This document shows, in pieces, positions 9,400-17,933 of a stretch of 64,000 nucleotides of DNA. The notes beneath the pieces are model-generated. The model did no database searches. It had not been told where the DNA came from and saw only the letters and a list, made by a program, of their open reading frames with translations. Source of the DNA: Ostreococcus lucimarinus CCE9901 (Eukaryota > Chlorophyta > Mamiellophyceae > Mamiellales > Bathycoccaceae). Position 1 is the first letter of the stretch; each line of letters starts with the position of its first letter. Location of the stretch: contig NC_009375.1 in NCBI RefSeq assembly GCF_000092065.1, forward strand, positions 124,001 through 188,000, given 5' to 3'. Made by a program: the position numbers and the translations under genes.

Positions 9400-9696
9400 G
9401 TGAGCGCAAGTCATTTTTATGCACACAGTGACATCTTCATCGAATACCAGACGTGGTTGCCAGCGGCTGCGCGCGGTCAAGATAGCGCGACGAAGGTCGG
9501 CAATAAGCTCAAGGACTTCTTCAAGAAGGAAAAGGGCCACAGGGTCCCAATGGAAGAGGACCACCTGAGGCAAGGTAGAGACGAGAAGGGCGTCTATTGG
9601 GAAATTCACCGCGACGGGTGCTTCGAGTGGCTGAAGGACAATGGGTACACAGGGGAGACGGAGCTCGCGCCGGCGGTCGTCTGGTGCTCATACTAA
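9400..9696 (+). pseudogene. Small ORF fragment, possibly a viral primase-helicase C-terminal domain
   Basis: About 98 codons read through without an ATG; the first usable codon is GTG at 9400, with stops just upstream. The segment includes FIEYQTWLP, KLKDFFKKEKGHRVP and a final GVYWEIHRDGCFEWLKDNGY. This helical-then-strand layout resembles the C-terminal winged-helix part of D5-like primase-helicases, but similarity is weak. I treat it as a decayed fragment; it could be a short gene of unknown function. Confidence 0.25.
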
Positions 9697-10130
9697 TTTT
9701 GTAATTCGTACATTTGCAATATGAAGACTCAACGAGACACCAAAAAGACCATGGTTTGGATCCTGACGAAATGACGAATGACGAACTGTTTTCATAAAGG
9801 TCCACACTGTTGCTTGTCATAGATCTAAAATAAAAATAAACATTAAAATATTTTAACATTTCGTCATTTTCATCATTGGTACACACAAAGTGTCACCGAA
9901 CGACGGGTTGACGAATTTGTGGACGACAAAACAAGTTCGTCATTTCGTCAGGTCTCGACGGATCACGAACGTCCAGGTGTGAAATCAGGCGGTTCGGTAT
10001 CTACATTCCGGACCTTGCAGCCCACGCAGCGATACGCGTACCTATGGTCTCTCGGATGTGACTGCAAACCGCAGGAGGAGGCACTTTTGGCAACAATATT
10101 TTCTTAGGGATAGATAGGTAACCAGGACAA
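9697..10130. repeat. AT-rich region with seven TGACGAA/TTCGTCA motifs and a 17-bp inverted repeat
   Basis: TGACGAA occurs at 9764, 9772, 9779 and 9909, and its complement TTCGTCA at 9860, 9936 and 9944. CCTGACGAAATGACGAA (9762-9778) is repeated in perfect inversion at 9936-9952. Between the arms, 9825-9860 is almost pure A/T. Iterated motifs around an AT-rich core resemble a replication origin or a regulatory cluster; a small inverted-repeat element is another option. No gene seen. Confidence 0.5.
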
Positions 10131-10628
10131 ATGCCGTCGGGATGCGTGTACGAAATGTTTAGCGATAATGCGAAATGTAACAAAACGTACATCGGATCGA
10201 CGACGGGTTCGCTCAGAGCGCGCCTTGCCTCGCATAAATACGCACGACATCCAATCTTCACGTTTGGCGACGCGGACGTGAGAGTTCTCGAAAAGGACAT
10301 TCCAGCTGGAGAGCTCCATCAACGTAAAGGTGCCTACATGAGAGAGAAGCGTGACGGCTTATTCAACTCCCGAGCTGCTGGACGCAGCCAGAAACACGCG
10401 TGCCGCGAGAACGTGGACGAGAGTCCAGCCTACAGCAGAGCTCAATATACGCCGAAGCGGGACGGCGGCGATGGTAACTACAGACAACTCAATTATTACA
10501 AGCAGCACGCAAAAGGAATACTGCGCAAGACGTGCCTCAAGAATGCCCGAGCGCGCGGCACGCTGCCTTCGAAGCGCAGTCTCGACAAGTATCAATTTAC
10601 GGTAGATGAGTTACGCGGCTTGGCTTGA
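10131..10628 (+). CDS. GIY-YIG-like endonuclease domain protein
   Basis: The 165-residue protein begins CVYEMF, then YIGSTTGSLRARLASHK: the strand-YIG-helix core of GIY-YIG nucleases, with Tyr, Gly and the helix Arg present and a Glu-rich segment (GELHQRKGAYMREK) after it. The C-terminal part (HAKGILRKTCLKNARARG) is basic and resembles the tail of GIY-YIG proteins in large algal viruses and their relatives. It may be a selfish nuclease or a remnant of an integrated virus. The first position is CVY rather than GIY, so activity is uncertain. The frame is open throughout. Confidence 0.6.
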   Translation: MPSGCVYEMFSDNAKCNKTYIGSTTGSLRARLASHKYARHPIFTFGDADVRVLEKDIPAGELHQRKGAYMREKRDGLFNSRAAGRSQKHACRENVDESPAYSRAQYTPKRDGGDGNYRQLNYYKQHAKGILRKTCLKNARARGTLPSKRSLDKYQFTVDELRGLA

Positions 10629-10702
10629 CCACTTCACTCACACGATTGGTTCTGGAGAAATCTTACATGCGGTACATCAACGTCGATGTGCGGTTTTATC
10701 AT

Positions 10703-10718
10703 GTTGGGGTGCCCCAAC
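10703..10718. other. Perfect hairpin followed by an A-run
   Basis: GTTGGGG and CCCCAAC face each other across two bases, followed by nine A residues (10721-10729). It lies 3' of the GIY-YIG gene and 25 bp before the right direct repeat. Possibly a transcription end signal or the scar of an insertion boundary. Confidence 0.4.
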
Positions 10719-10743
10719 TCAAAAAAAAAGTTTATTTTTATTA

Positions 10744-10971
10744 CTCATAGCGATAAATTTTTTAAAGTACTATCCGTCACCCCGAAACGACGAAAGTCAC
10801 AGTGTTGTCGTGTCGCTTTTCCATCACGGACAATCGGGTATGGGAAAAAGTAAGGTTTGATGTCGACACATCTCTTCCTGCGGGTTTCGATCCCGCGGCT
10901 TCCAGATCTCTATCGGAGCAGCCGTCATATTCGACGGAGACTTTTTCCTAACAGTCTGACACTCTACCAGC
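10744..10971. repeat. Right copy of 228-bp direct repeat
   Basis: Partner of 4809-5036. It contains the 3' part of tRNA-Asn, its likely Pol III terminator (five T on the minus strand, 10845-10849) and a TGTCGACA palindrome at 10861-10868. Confidence 0.9.
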
Positions 10972-10985
10972 TGAGTTAAGGAAGA
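10872..10985 (-). tRNA. tRNA-Asn(GUU) with a 41-nt intron
   Basis: Read on the minus strand: a 7-bp acceptor (TCTTCCT with AGGAAGA), D-stem ACTC/GAGT with an 8-nt loop, anticodon stem TCAGA/TCTGG (one G-U pair), loop CTGTTA-A with anticodon GTT at 10952-10950, a 5-nt variable loop, and T-stem GCGGG/CCCGC with loop ATCGAAA. The discriminator is G and no CCA is encoded. The intron, 10908-10948, sits between positions 37 and 38 as in nuclear tRNAs; the mature length is 73 nt. A Pol III T-run follows 22 nt downstream. A first pair U1-A72 with discriminator G is more like bacterial or plastid tRNA-Asn than a typical eukaryotic one. Confidence 0.88.
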
Positions 10986-11232
10986 CTGTTTATGCATACG
11001 CACAACATCGCGGACATTCGACTGCCCATGCTCTTTATTTCGAGGCTTAACTCGGCGAGGTGGACGAATAATTGGTATTATACGTCGCTCGATGGTGGGT
11101 TTGCGACAGATCTTCGCGGCTTGACGCCGTCGATCCGCGATCGCGAATGTTACAGGTTGAGGGCTCGGGCGAGGACGTCGGTGGTTTTCGCGCGTTCGTT
11201 CGTTCGTCGTCACTCCGCGGTCGAATCCATCG

Positions 11233-14200
11233 GTGGATACGATGGATTCGACGCGGTGCGCGACGTGCCGGGCCGTCGTGCGCGGCGGCGCGGCGACGTG
11301 CGCGGAATGCGGGGCGCCGCAGGGCTACGATTCGGATTCGGACGCAACGATTCGCGTCGACGATGACGATGATGACGATGATTCTTCGCACTACGCCCGG
11401 GACGCCCGGGACTCGAGCGCTTCAGACGCCGACTCGAGCACTTCCGCCTCGTCCACGACTCGGCGTCGGCGGGAAGTCGAGTCGCGCGAGCGGGAGATGG
11501 AGGAATCGCCCGAGGCGTTGAAATTGTTGTACATGCTGAGTTTGTACACCGACGCGTCTCAGAAACAGTCGAAGTCGAAGTCTGCGGTTTCCAACAACAA
11601 CAACAACAAACGTTCTCCCTGGATTCGCGAGCTGCCGCTCCTGGTGCTCGTGTACGAGGGCATCGTGCGAAACGCGGTGTTCGATTACGATTACGCGCCA
11701 AAATCAGAAAAGATATTTGGAGCGTGTCCGAGGTATTTGAACGTCTCGGAAGAGGGACGAGACGATTTAGACGATTTGCGTGAGCTTGGTTTCATCACGG
11801 CGCTCAAGGTGACGAGCGAGACGTACGATCACTCGACGTTGTTGAAGATTTCCAAGAAGGGGAGCGAATTCTTGCAGAGGATGACGGCCTCGGGACGGTT
11901 CACGAGCGCGATGCGCCAGTCGGTAGATTCGTTGGTGCACGAAGCTGGTCACCTCCTCGAGGTGCGGTACGACCGCGAGTCCTCGGATTTTTTCCTCACC
12001 GTCCCCTCGATCGGGGTCCGCATCCGCTCCACCATCACGGACGTCGAAGACGTGCCGTACGTCTCGTCTCCGTACATCCCTCCGCACATGCTGAGCTCCG
12101 ATGCGTTCACACCGAACGCGTTGAACGGGCACAAAAAGGCAAAACGCGTGCTCGGCGGCGCCGTTCAAAGTAGTCGCGATATTCGCGACCCGCGCCTGAG
12201 TGAAAGTATCTTGCTCGACTCGGTGAAAATCATCGTCACCGAATACGTGCCGATGGGATCGAACGAAATGGTTTCTTTCTGTAGAAAACTCGGCACGGGA
12301 GACCGCGTCGCGGGCGGTATGTTCACCGCGGAAGCGAGCGCGACGCAGGACGAATTCAACATGGTGGTCGGGATCAACGCCGACAATAAAACCGAGCTAA
12401 AAGTCCTCGACGTCGACGAAACGCGATTCGTAAACGTCGAGGCAGACTTGCTCGCCACCGGGGCGCCCAAGAGTAACTTGGTGCAGCAGCAAATCGAGGT
12501 TTTCGGCATCAACTTTCGGGAAAACGGCGCCATCACTTACGGCATCGTCGTCAACGGCATCGCCGATCGAATTCGAAACGATATCAGCGTCGATTTACTC
12601 GCGCGCTTACTTTCCGACGTCCACGAAGACACGAGCTCGCTGGTGGGAAATTTATTTTCCGAGCGTCAGCGCTCCATGTTGAACATCACATACAAGGGCG
12701 AGCCGGACAATCGCGACAAGTTTACGTGCATCATCGCCGAGCGCGCGACGCCAAAACTGAAAGCCGCGGCGTACATGGATGGTGAAGATAACGAAAACGA
12801 GCTCAAGCAAGTCATCGGCGCGACGTTTTACGCGTACGACCTGAACGAACAAGAAGTCATCGTCTTTGGTTCACGCGGTGTCGTCGTCTTTGGTCCGCGC
12901 ACCGAACGTCATCACAAGCTTCTCGCGACATATTCAGCGTTCCAAGCTCGCTCGTTGTTCATCAAAAGTGTCTTCAGCAGTTGTTTCGCGCTGAACGACG
13001 AGTTGAAGAAGACGCGAGCGTTGATTGAAACCTATCAGATCGATCCGACGAACGTAACGCGCATTCGTTCGCGCCTCGCCGATCACACGACGACGGTGAC
13101 GATCTTGAGCGCCACTCAGCAGTTCGTGCTCGAGTCGCTCGAAAACGTCGACACGTCTCGTGAAAAGTTGAGCGCGGATATGAGCGACGGCGCGTCGCAA
13201 GTGTTGTACGACTTGTTTCAGTTGGAACCGTCGTGGAAACGCTTGCAAAGACGCGCCGTTGACTTGGAAAAAGTCATCGCGGCGTGCGTCAACGATCTCG
13301 AGTCTCTGCGAGAAATGAACGCCGTCATCGGCTCACGAAGAAAGCTCCGCATCAACGAGGCGATAGAAGGGACGACGAAAAACTTAGAGGATGCTTTCCG
13401 AGCGCAGGCGCGCAACAGCACCACGCTCGAGGTGACGCAAGTGATTTTGTCGGGGACGCTCGCGTTTGACATTCTCGATCGATTCACGGGGCAATACCTT
13501 TCGTTCACCGAGATTCGATGGGCCGTCGAAGCGGTGCAGCCGTACATAGTGAATGTTCCCGCGGTTTGGTTCATCTTGAACATGCTCGCGTGGTCGGCGT
13601 TGGGCGGTGGAATTGTTTATTTGATGCGCTACTTGGCCTACATGCATTGCAGCGTGGAGACGAAAAAGCTCACACTCAATAAACCCATTCATTTGTCGCG
13701 ATGGCGGCGATTCATCGCGACGCGCAACGTGGAGTCGACGGCTTTTAAGGAGGAGAACAACCGTCGCGTGGTGAAATACGGCTGGACCGAGCCCATCGAC
13801 GTCAAAAAGTGGAAAGGAACGCCCCCGAAGATTAACGTCACCATCGACGAGCGATACGGTTTCATCTTGCAAGCGATGATCATCATCAATAAGCGCACGT
13901 GTACGCTCTCCGGCGATGCGGTGTGGCGTCAATTTTGGAGCGATGTTTTCGTCGCTCGCAACGTCCACGATCAAAGTCGAGAGCTGTTTGACACCGACAC
14001 CGGCGACCGTTTGCAAACGGCCGAATATTCGTCAGAAGAAGAAGACGAGACTCGCCGCGACGTCACGGCCAAGATCATCGGCATCGACAACCGAAAGTCC
14101 ACGTTAAAGTGGCGCGATGGCAGGCAAATCCTCGCGCAAGACGACACCGACGACGACATCGATTCGGACGAGGAGGCGATCGCGAAGACGGGCGATTTGA

Positions 14201-14292
14201 CGTTTGAAGGCTTCGTCGCGTCCAGGTCGTTGAAACTCGCTCGAGAGGAAGAGAAGGCTAAAAAGAAACGAGCGGCAAGGATGGAAAAGTGA
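11233..14292 (+). CDS. Large protein of unknown function with N-terminal zinc ribbon and C-terminal membrane segment
   Basis: I do not recognise a family. The 1019-residue protein begins with a likely zinc ribbon (Cys9, Cys12, Cys23, Cys26), then an Asp run and a Ser/Asp-rich linker. A long region of mixed alpha/beta character (about 90-640) includes short patches such as FGSRGVVVFG. A helical, possibly coiled-coil stretch (about 640-740) follows. One or two hydrophobic segments lie near 773-805 (FILNMLAWSALGGGIVYLM), and the tail is charged and ends in Lys/Arg. The layout suggests a tail-region-anchored membrane protein with a large cytosolic face. A second ATG three codons in (11242) is an equally good start. 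The gene is intronless, 247 bp beyond the tRNA. Confidence 0.75.
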   Translation: MDTMDSTRCATCRAVVRGGAATCAECGAPQGYDSDSDATIRVDDDDDDDDSSHYARDARDSSASDADSSTSASSTTRRRREVESREREMEESPEALKLLYMLSLYTDASQKQSKSKSAVSNNNNNKRSPWIRELPLLVLVYEGIVRNAVFDYDYAPKSEKIFGACPRYLNVSEEGRDDLDDLRELGFITALKVTSETYDHSTLLKISKKGSEFLQRMTASGRFTSAMRQSVDSLVHEAGHLLEVRYDRESSDFFLTVPSIGVRIRSTITDVEDVPYVSSPYIPPHMLSSDAFTPNALNGHKKAKRVLGGAVQSSRDIRDPRLSESILLDSVKIIVTEYVPMGSNEMVSFCRKLGTGDRVAGGMFTAEASATQDEFNMVVGINADNKTELKVLDVDETRFVNVEADLLATGAPKSNLVQQQIEVFGINFRENGAITYGIVVNGIADRIRNDISVDLLARLLSDVHEDTSSLVGNLFSERQRSMLNITYKGEPDNRDKFTCIIAERATPKLKAAAYMDGEDNENELKQVIGATFYAYDLNEQEVIVFGSRGVVVFGPRTERHHKLLATYSAFQARSLFIKSVFSSCFALNDELKKTRALIETYQIDPTNVTRIRSRLADHTTTVTILSATQQFVLESLENVDTSREKLSADMSDGASQVLYDLFQLEPSWKRLQRRAVDLEKVIAACVNDLESLREMNAVIGSRRKLRINEAIEGTTKNLEDAFRAQARNSTTLEVTQVILSGTLAFDILDRFTGQYLSFTEIRWAVEAVQPYIVNVPAVWFILNMLAWSALGGGIVYLMRYLAYMHCSVETKKLTLNKPIHLSRWRRFIATRNVESTAFKEENNRRVVKYGWTEPIDVKKWKGTPPKINVTIDERYGFILQAMIIINKRTCTLSGDAVWRQFWSDVFVARNVHDQSRELFDTDTGDRLQTAEYSSEEEDETRRDVTAKIIGIDNRKSTLKWRDGRQILAQDDTDDDIDSDEEAIAKTGDLTFEGFVASRSLKLAREEEKAKKKRAARMEK

Positions 14293-14457
14293 AAGCCGCG
14301 CGATCGCGGCCGCGGTGAAGCGAGGTAGGCCGCCCGCGTCGTCGTCGTCGTCCCTCCCGTCGGGTAGAATAGACAAATTGCTACGTCACACACAGAGAAC
14401 CGACCCAAACTTCACGTCGCGACGCGCGCGAGGCGCCCGACGTCGGCGTCGATCGCC

Positions 14458-15867
14458 ATGCGCGCCGCGTGCGTGCGCGTCGTCGTCCCGGACGTCCCGT
14501 CGTCGTCGTCGTCGTCGTCGGGCGCCGCCGTCCCGACCTGGCTCCCTCCCGGCACGGGATTCGTCTCAAAAAGCCTCAAACTCGACGTCTCTCGACCCTC
14601 CCGCGCGACGCAGTGCGAATTCTACGTCGTCGGTACCTCCCACGCGAGCGCGGCGGCGGCGGCAGACGTTCGACGGGTCATACGACGCGCGAAACCGCAG
14701 GCTGTGGTGCTCGAGCTCGACCAAGAGCGCGCCGACGCCCTCGTCGCGAGCTTCGTCGAACGCGCGCGCGTGATCGACGATTCCGAATACGGGAGCGATT
14801 TGTTGACCGGTATCATCGAATCAGAGCGCGAGGACGCGCTGACGGTGTACGGGGACGTGCGGGCGAGAGGTATAGGCGAGGCGTTGGCGGCTCGCGCGTT
14901 CGGGACGAACCCTTTCGCGATCGAACGGTGGAAAACGGTGTTGGCGTACGTGAAAAACGCGTGGGATGGTGGATCCGTGGGTGTTTCGAGCGATGGCGCG
15001 CTCGCCGCGGCGGACGTGGCGAGAGCTCTCATGGACGAGCCGAGAAATCTGACGCCGCTCGCGGGACCGGCGGCGGCGTTCGTCGCGGCGACGTTGGCGA
15101 GCTTGGCGATGCCGAACGGAGCGGAGAACGGTCTCGTGGACGCAGTCGGCGTGTTCCTTGCGCTTTTATTATTTTGCCCGCTCGTGGAGACGCTGTGGAT
15201 GGAAAGAGACGAGGTGTTGTGCGCCAACGCGTTGAACGCCGTCGACGTGTGCTCGGGCATCGCTCGAGGGCGGGTACGCCGCGTGCGATTTGGGTTTTCC
15301 ACCGATCCGTCGGCGACGAAGAAGAGCATGCAAACATTCACCCCGAGTGATGCTGGCGCGGTGCCGTGCTTCACGCTGAAACGTCCGCTGAAACGGGGCG
15401 AAACGAGAAGGCTGAACTTGTGGGAGCCGCGTTGGCTAGCGCTCATGGACTCGCTCGCGGAAGCGAATGGCGGATCCCTCGTGGGCGCCGAGCTCGGGTG
15501 TTTACTCGGGCGCGCGAGACATTACGTGAGTAGTTCTTGCTTTGAGATTCTAGGCGATGCGGCTCGACGTACTGGAACCGTGGCCGTTGAGGATTCCATG
15601 CGCCGCGCACGAGTGACGCGCGTGGTGGAGGGCGAGCGCCCGACGACAAAGGCTCGGAAATTGGAGGTTTGGATCGAAGGAATGGACGAGTGCGACGTGC
15701 ACGCGTTAGAGACACATCCGGCTGGGTATTTACTCGCGAGCGCGAGCGTCGAGGCGTCGCAAGCGCCGCGGATTGATGAAGACGACGACGAAGTCGTCAC
15801 GTGCGTCATCGTCACCGGCTTGGCGCACGCGAACGGCATCGTTCGCGGCATAGCCGAGGCGCAGTAG
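14458..15867 (+). CDS. TraB/PrgY-family protein
   Basis: The 469-residue protein carries a TraB domain: VVGTSHAS near residue 58, VVLELDQERADAL near 90 and a closing IVTGLAHANGIV near 455, the GTxH-type conserved motifs. Two hydrophobic stretches (about 205-215 and 225-245) could be membrane segments. Plant and algal TraB proteins are found at organelle or outer membranes; the bacterial relatives act on peptide pheromones, and eukaryotic chemistry is not established. The N-terminus has a Ser run (SSSSSSSG). Function here is not predictable beyond the family. Confidence 0.75.
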   Translation: MRAACVRVVVPDVPSSSSSSSGAAVPTWLPPGTGFVSKSLKLDVSRPSRATQCEFYVVGTSHASAAAAADVRRVIRRAKPQAVVLELDQERADALVASFVERARVIDDSEYGSDLLTGIIESEREDALTVYGDVRARGIGEALAARAFGTNPFAIERWKTVLAYVKNAWDGGSVGVSSDGALAAADVARALMDEPRNLTPLAGPAAAFVAATLASLAMPNGAENGLVDAVGVFLALLLFCPLVETLWMERDEVLCANALNAVDVCSGIARGRVRRVRFGFSTDPSATKKSMQTFTPSDAGAVPCFTLKRPLKRGETRRLNLWEPRWLALMDSLAEANGGSLVGAELGCLLGRARHYVSSSCFEILGDAARRTGTVAVEDSMRRARVTRVVEGERPTTKARKLEVWIEGMDECDVHALETHPAGYLLASASVEASQAPRIDEDDDEVVTCVIVTGLAHANGIVRGIAEAQ

Positions 15868-15923
15868 AATATTGTAGTAGTATATCACACTTAGTTTATA
15901 TGTACATTCTCTGGTGTCGTGCC

Positions 15924-17933
15924 CTACGCCGCGGCGTTCTTCATGCCTAACTTCTCAACCTTCGCCGCGACGATTTCGGCGTCGAGCGGAGACGATAAAT
16001 TACGCACGACGCTCTCGCGATCATCCGGACCTTCATCACCGCTCGAGCTCGCGGGGCTGTCTAATTCAGGAGTGTGGCACGTCCCGGGATGACCTTCTTT
16101 GGGTGTCAACGCTGTGACGGAGTGTCGAACCTTGACCAAGCGCGAGTCACACAAAAAGTGCGTCCGACACAGCTTCAACGCCTTACCCACAGAGCTCAGT
16201 TCAGCGAACTCGATGAAGGCGATGGCTTGCTTCTCGCCCTTTTCGAACGCCTTGTACCAGAATAACGCCACCTCACCGCATTCCTCCTCAAACTTGTCGC
16301 GCACGAGCGTCGGTTCGATCTCAGGGTCGATATCCGTCACGTAAACCGTGCGATCCGCCTTTTCTTGCGCTACTGGATCCAATGGCCGTGTCAGGGCGCG
16401 CTTTTTGCTGTGCGAGATCTCAACTTTGAGCTGGCAATCATCCACTTCTTTGCCGTCTAAATCCAACGCGCGCTTTACCGCTTCGTTGTCCTCAAAGTCT
16501 ATGAAAGCGTACGGAAACTTACTCTTTGGGTTGGTGAGCAACTCGACGTGTCTCACTTGTCCACATTCGGAAAACATCGCCCTGAGACTCCCTGGAGATA
16601 AAGTTTTCGGAATGTTCCTCACGTAAACTTTGCACGGCGGCGACTCCGGCGTCGTCGGTTCATCACCGATGGTCCGGGTGGACGTCGAGTACGGGTAAGG
16701 GAACGGTGGCATGGTTGCGCGCTGCGATTCGGCAGACGAGTCGCCCGAAGTCGAAGCCGCGGATCCGTGATTCGTTCGTCGATGCAAACGGAGCGGCGTC
16801 TTTGACGCACTCACGCGAATCATGCGGTTTCCAAGCTGTTCACCCGTCAAATGCAGCGCGGTTCCCACGCTTTCGAGGTCGACGAACTCTACGAAGGCTA
16901 CATTCGCCACGGCGTTGTTCTTCACTTGCAAATGCAAGCGGTTGACGGGGCCGGCGCGGTCCTCGAAAAGTAACTTCAACGCGTGCGAGTCCACGGTCTT
17001 GTCGACGTTTGCGACGTAAATTGTCCTCGCGCACGATTCAACCTCTCGTTCATTCTGCGGTAGCAGTAACGGGTTCACTGGGATCACCGCGGTGTCGCTC
17101 TTCTTCACCATGATGTTTTTCCCGTGGAGCGGCGTCTTGTCCAACAATAACGCCCGATCCACCGCCTCGGCGCACTCAAACGCCACAAAGGCGTAGCTAA
17201 ACTTGTGTGTGTTCGCATCACCGCACATGCGACAGTCTATGATGCGGCCGCACGAGGCGAAAACATCCGCTAATTCGCGTTCGCTCACGCTCGCCGGCAC
17301 ATCCTTGACGAAGACGGTGTACGGCACCGCCTTTTCGTTCGCACGTCCATCGCCGAAATATCGTCCACTGGCGCCGTAGAAGCGGCCACCGACGATACCA
17401 CCGTTCACGTGCACACCATTACGCCACTGCTCGCCGCGACCTCGGCCGCCACGACCTCCCACTCGACCGCCGCGACCTCCCGGCGATCGCCTGCCGTATC
17501 CGCGACCGCCAGGGACAAAGCCCGCGCCCATGTAAGGCGGCATCACGTACCCGTAGTGGTCGTAATGATGCGCGTTATGCATGGCTGCGTAATACTCGTG
17601 CTGCGCCGCCGTCATCGCCGCGTATGCGTACTCACCGTACGCCCCCGGCGGCGCCGGCGCGCCCATCATCATCATCGGCGGCGGCACCCCGTACGCGCCC
17701 GCCGGCGCGTACGAACCGGCCGCCATCGCGTGCGGATCGTACCCCCCGTACCCCATATCCGCCACCCCAGGCGGTGACATACCCTCCCCACCCGGCATTA
17801 AGTTCACCGGCACCACCACCGGCACCGCGAACTCGTGCTGAGACACCACCTGCAACGGCGTCCCCGCCGCCGGCACCACGCCGCCGTTCGCCATCGCCGC
17901 TCGATACCACTCCATGTACGACGGCGTCATCAT
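15924..17933 (-). CDS. RNA-binding protein with four RRMs (CID-like)
   Basis: After a Gly/Tyr/Ala/Pro-rich region with RGG-like repeats (GRRSPGGRGGRVGGRG) come four RRMs. The first pair (TVFVKDVPASVSERELADVF and TIYVANVDKTVDSHALKLLF, joined by a PVNPLLLP linker) closely matches the tandem RRMs of plant CTC-interacting-domain (CID) proteins that work with poly(A)-binding protein. A second tandem pair follows (KVYVRNIPKTLSPGSL and TVYVTDIDPEIEPTLV). The start at 17933 (MMTPSYMEWY) was chosen because the in-frame extension up to 18476 is Arg-rich and crosses an AT-rich promoter-like patch. A role in mRNA stability or translation is inferred. Confidence 0.85.
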   Translation of the reverse strand: MMTPSYMEWYRAAMANGGVVPAAGTPLQVVSQHEFAVPVVVPVNLMPGGEGMSPPGVADMGYGGYDPHAMAAGSYAPAGAYGVPPPMMMMGAPAPPGAYGEYAYAAMTAAQHEYYAAMHNAHHYDHYGYVMPPYMGAGFVPGGRGYGRRSPGGRGGRVGGRGGRGRGEQWRNGVHVNGGIVGGRFYGASGRYFGDGRANEKAVPYTVFVKDVPASVSERELADVFASCGRIIDCRMCGDANTHKFSYAFVAFECAEAVDRALLLDKTPLHGKNIMVKKSDTAVIPVNPLLLPQNEREVESCARTIYVANVDKTVDSHALKLLFEDRAGPVNRLHLQVKNNAVANVAFVEFVDLESVGTALHLTGEQLGNRMIRVSASKTPLRLHRRTNHGSAASTSGDSSAESQRATMPPFPYPYSTSTRTIGDEPTTPESPPCKVYVRNIPKTLSPGSLRAMFSECGQVRHVELLTNPKSKFPYAFIDFEDNEAVKRALDLDGKEVDDCQLKVEISHSKKRALTRPLDPVAQEKADRTVYVTDIDPEIEPTLVRDKFEEECGEVALFWYKAFEKGEKQAIAFIEFAELSSVGKALKLCRTHFLCDSRLVKVRHSVTALTPKEGHPGTCHTPELDSPASSSGDEGPDDRESVVRNLSSPLDAEIVAAKVEKLGMKNAAA

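Larger units (their letters stand above)
4809..10985. mobile_element. Putative integrated element or segmental duplication bounded by tRNA-Asn-containing direct repeats
   Basis: A 228-bp direct repeat (4809-5036 and 10744-10971, about three mismatches, no indels) encloses 5.7 kb. The right copy continues into a complete tRNA-Asn gene; the left copy stops inside the tRNA D-loop. The interior holds an ATPase-like pseudogene, a ZIP transporter, a COG0523 GTPase, a small fragment, an AT-rich repeat cluster and a GIY-YIG-like gene. It is visibly less GC-rich than the flanks, lowest near 9780-9860. One intact and one partial tRNA at the ends is what tRNA-targeted integration leaves. No recombinase was found, however, and the repeat is long for an attachment core. 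Ectopic duplication of a tRNA locus is the main alternative. Confidence 0.45.

Noticed and set aside
10872-10985. Permuted tRNA gene, as known in some prasinophytes
   Set aside because: The 5' and 3' halves are in normal order with a canonical 37/38 intron.
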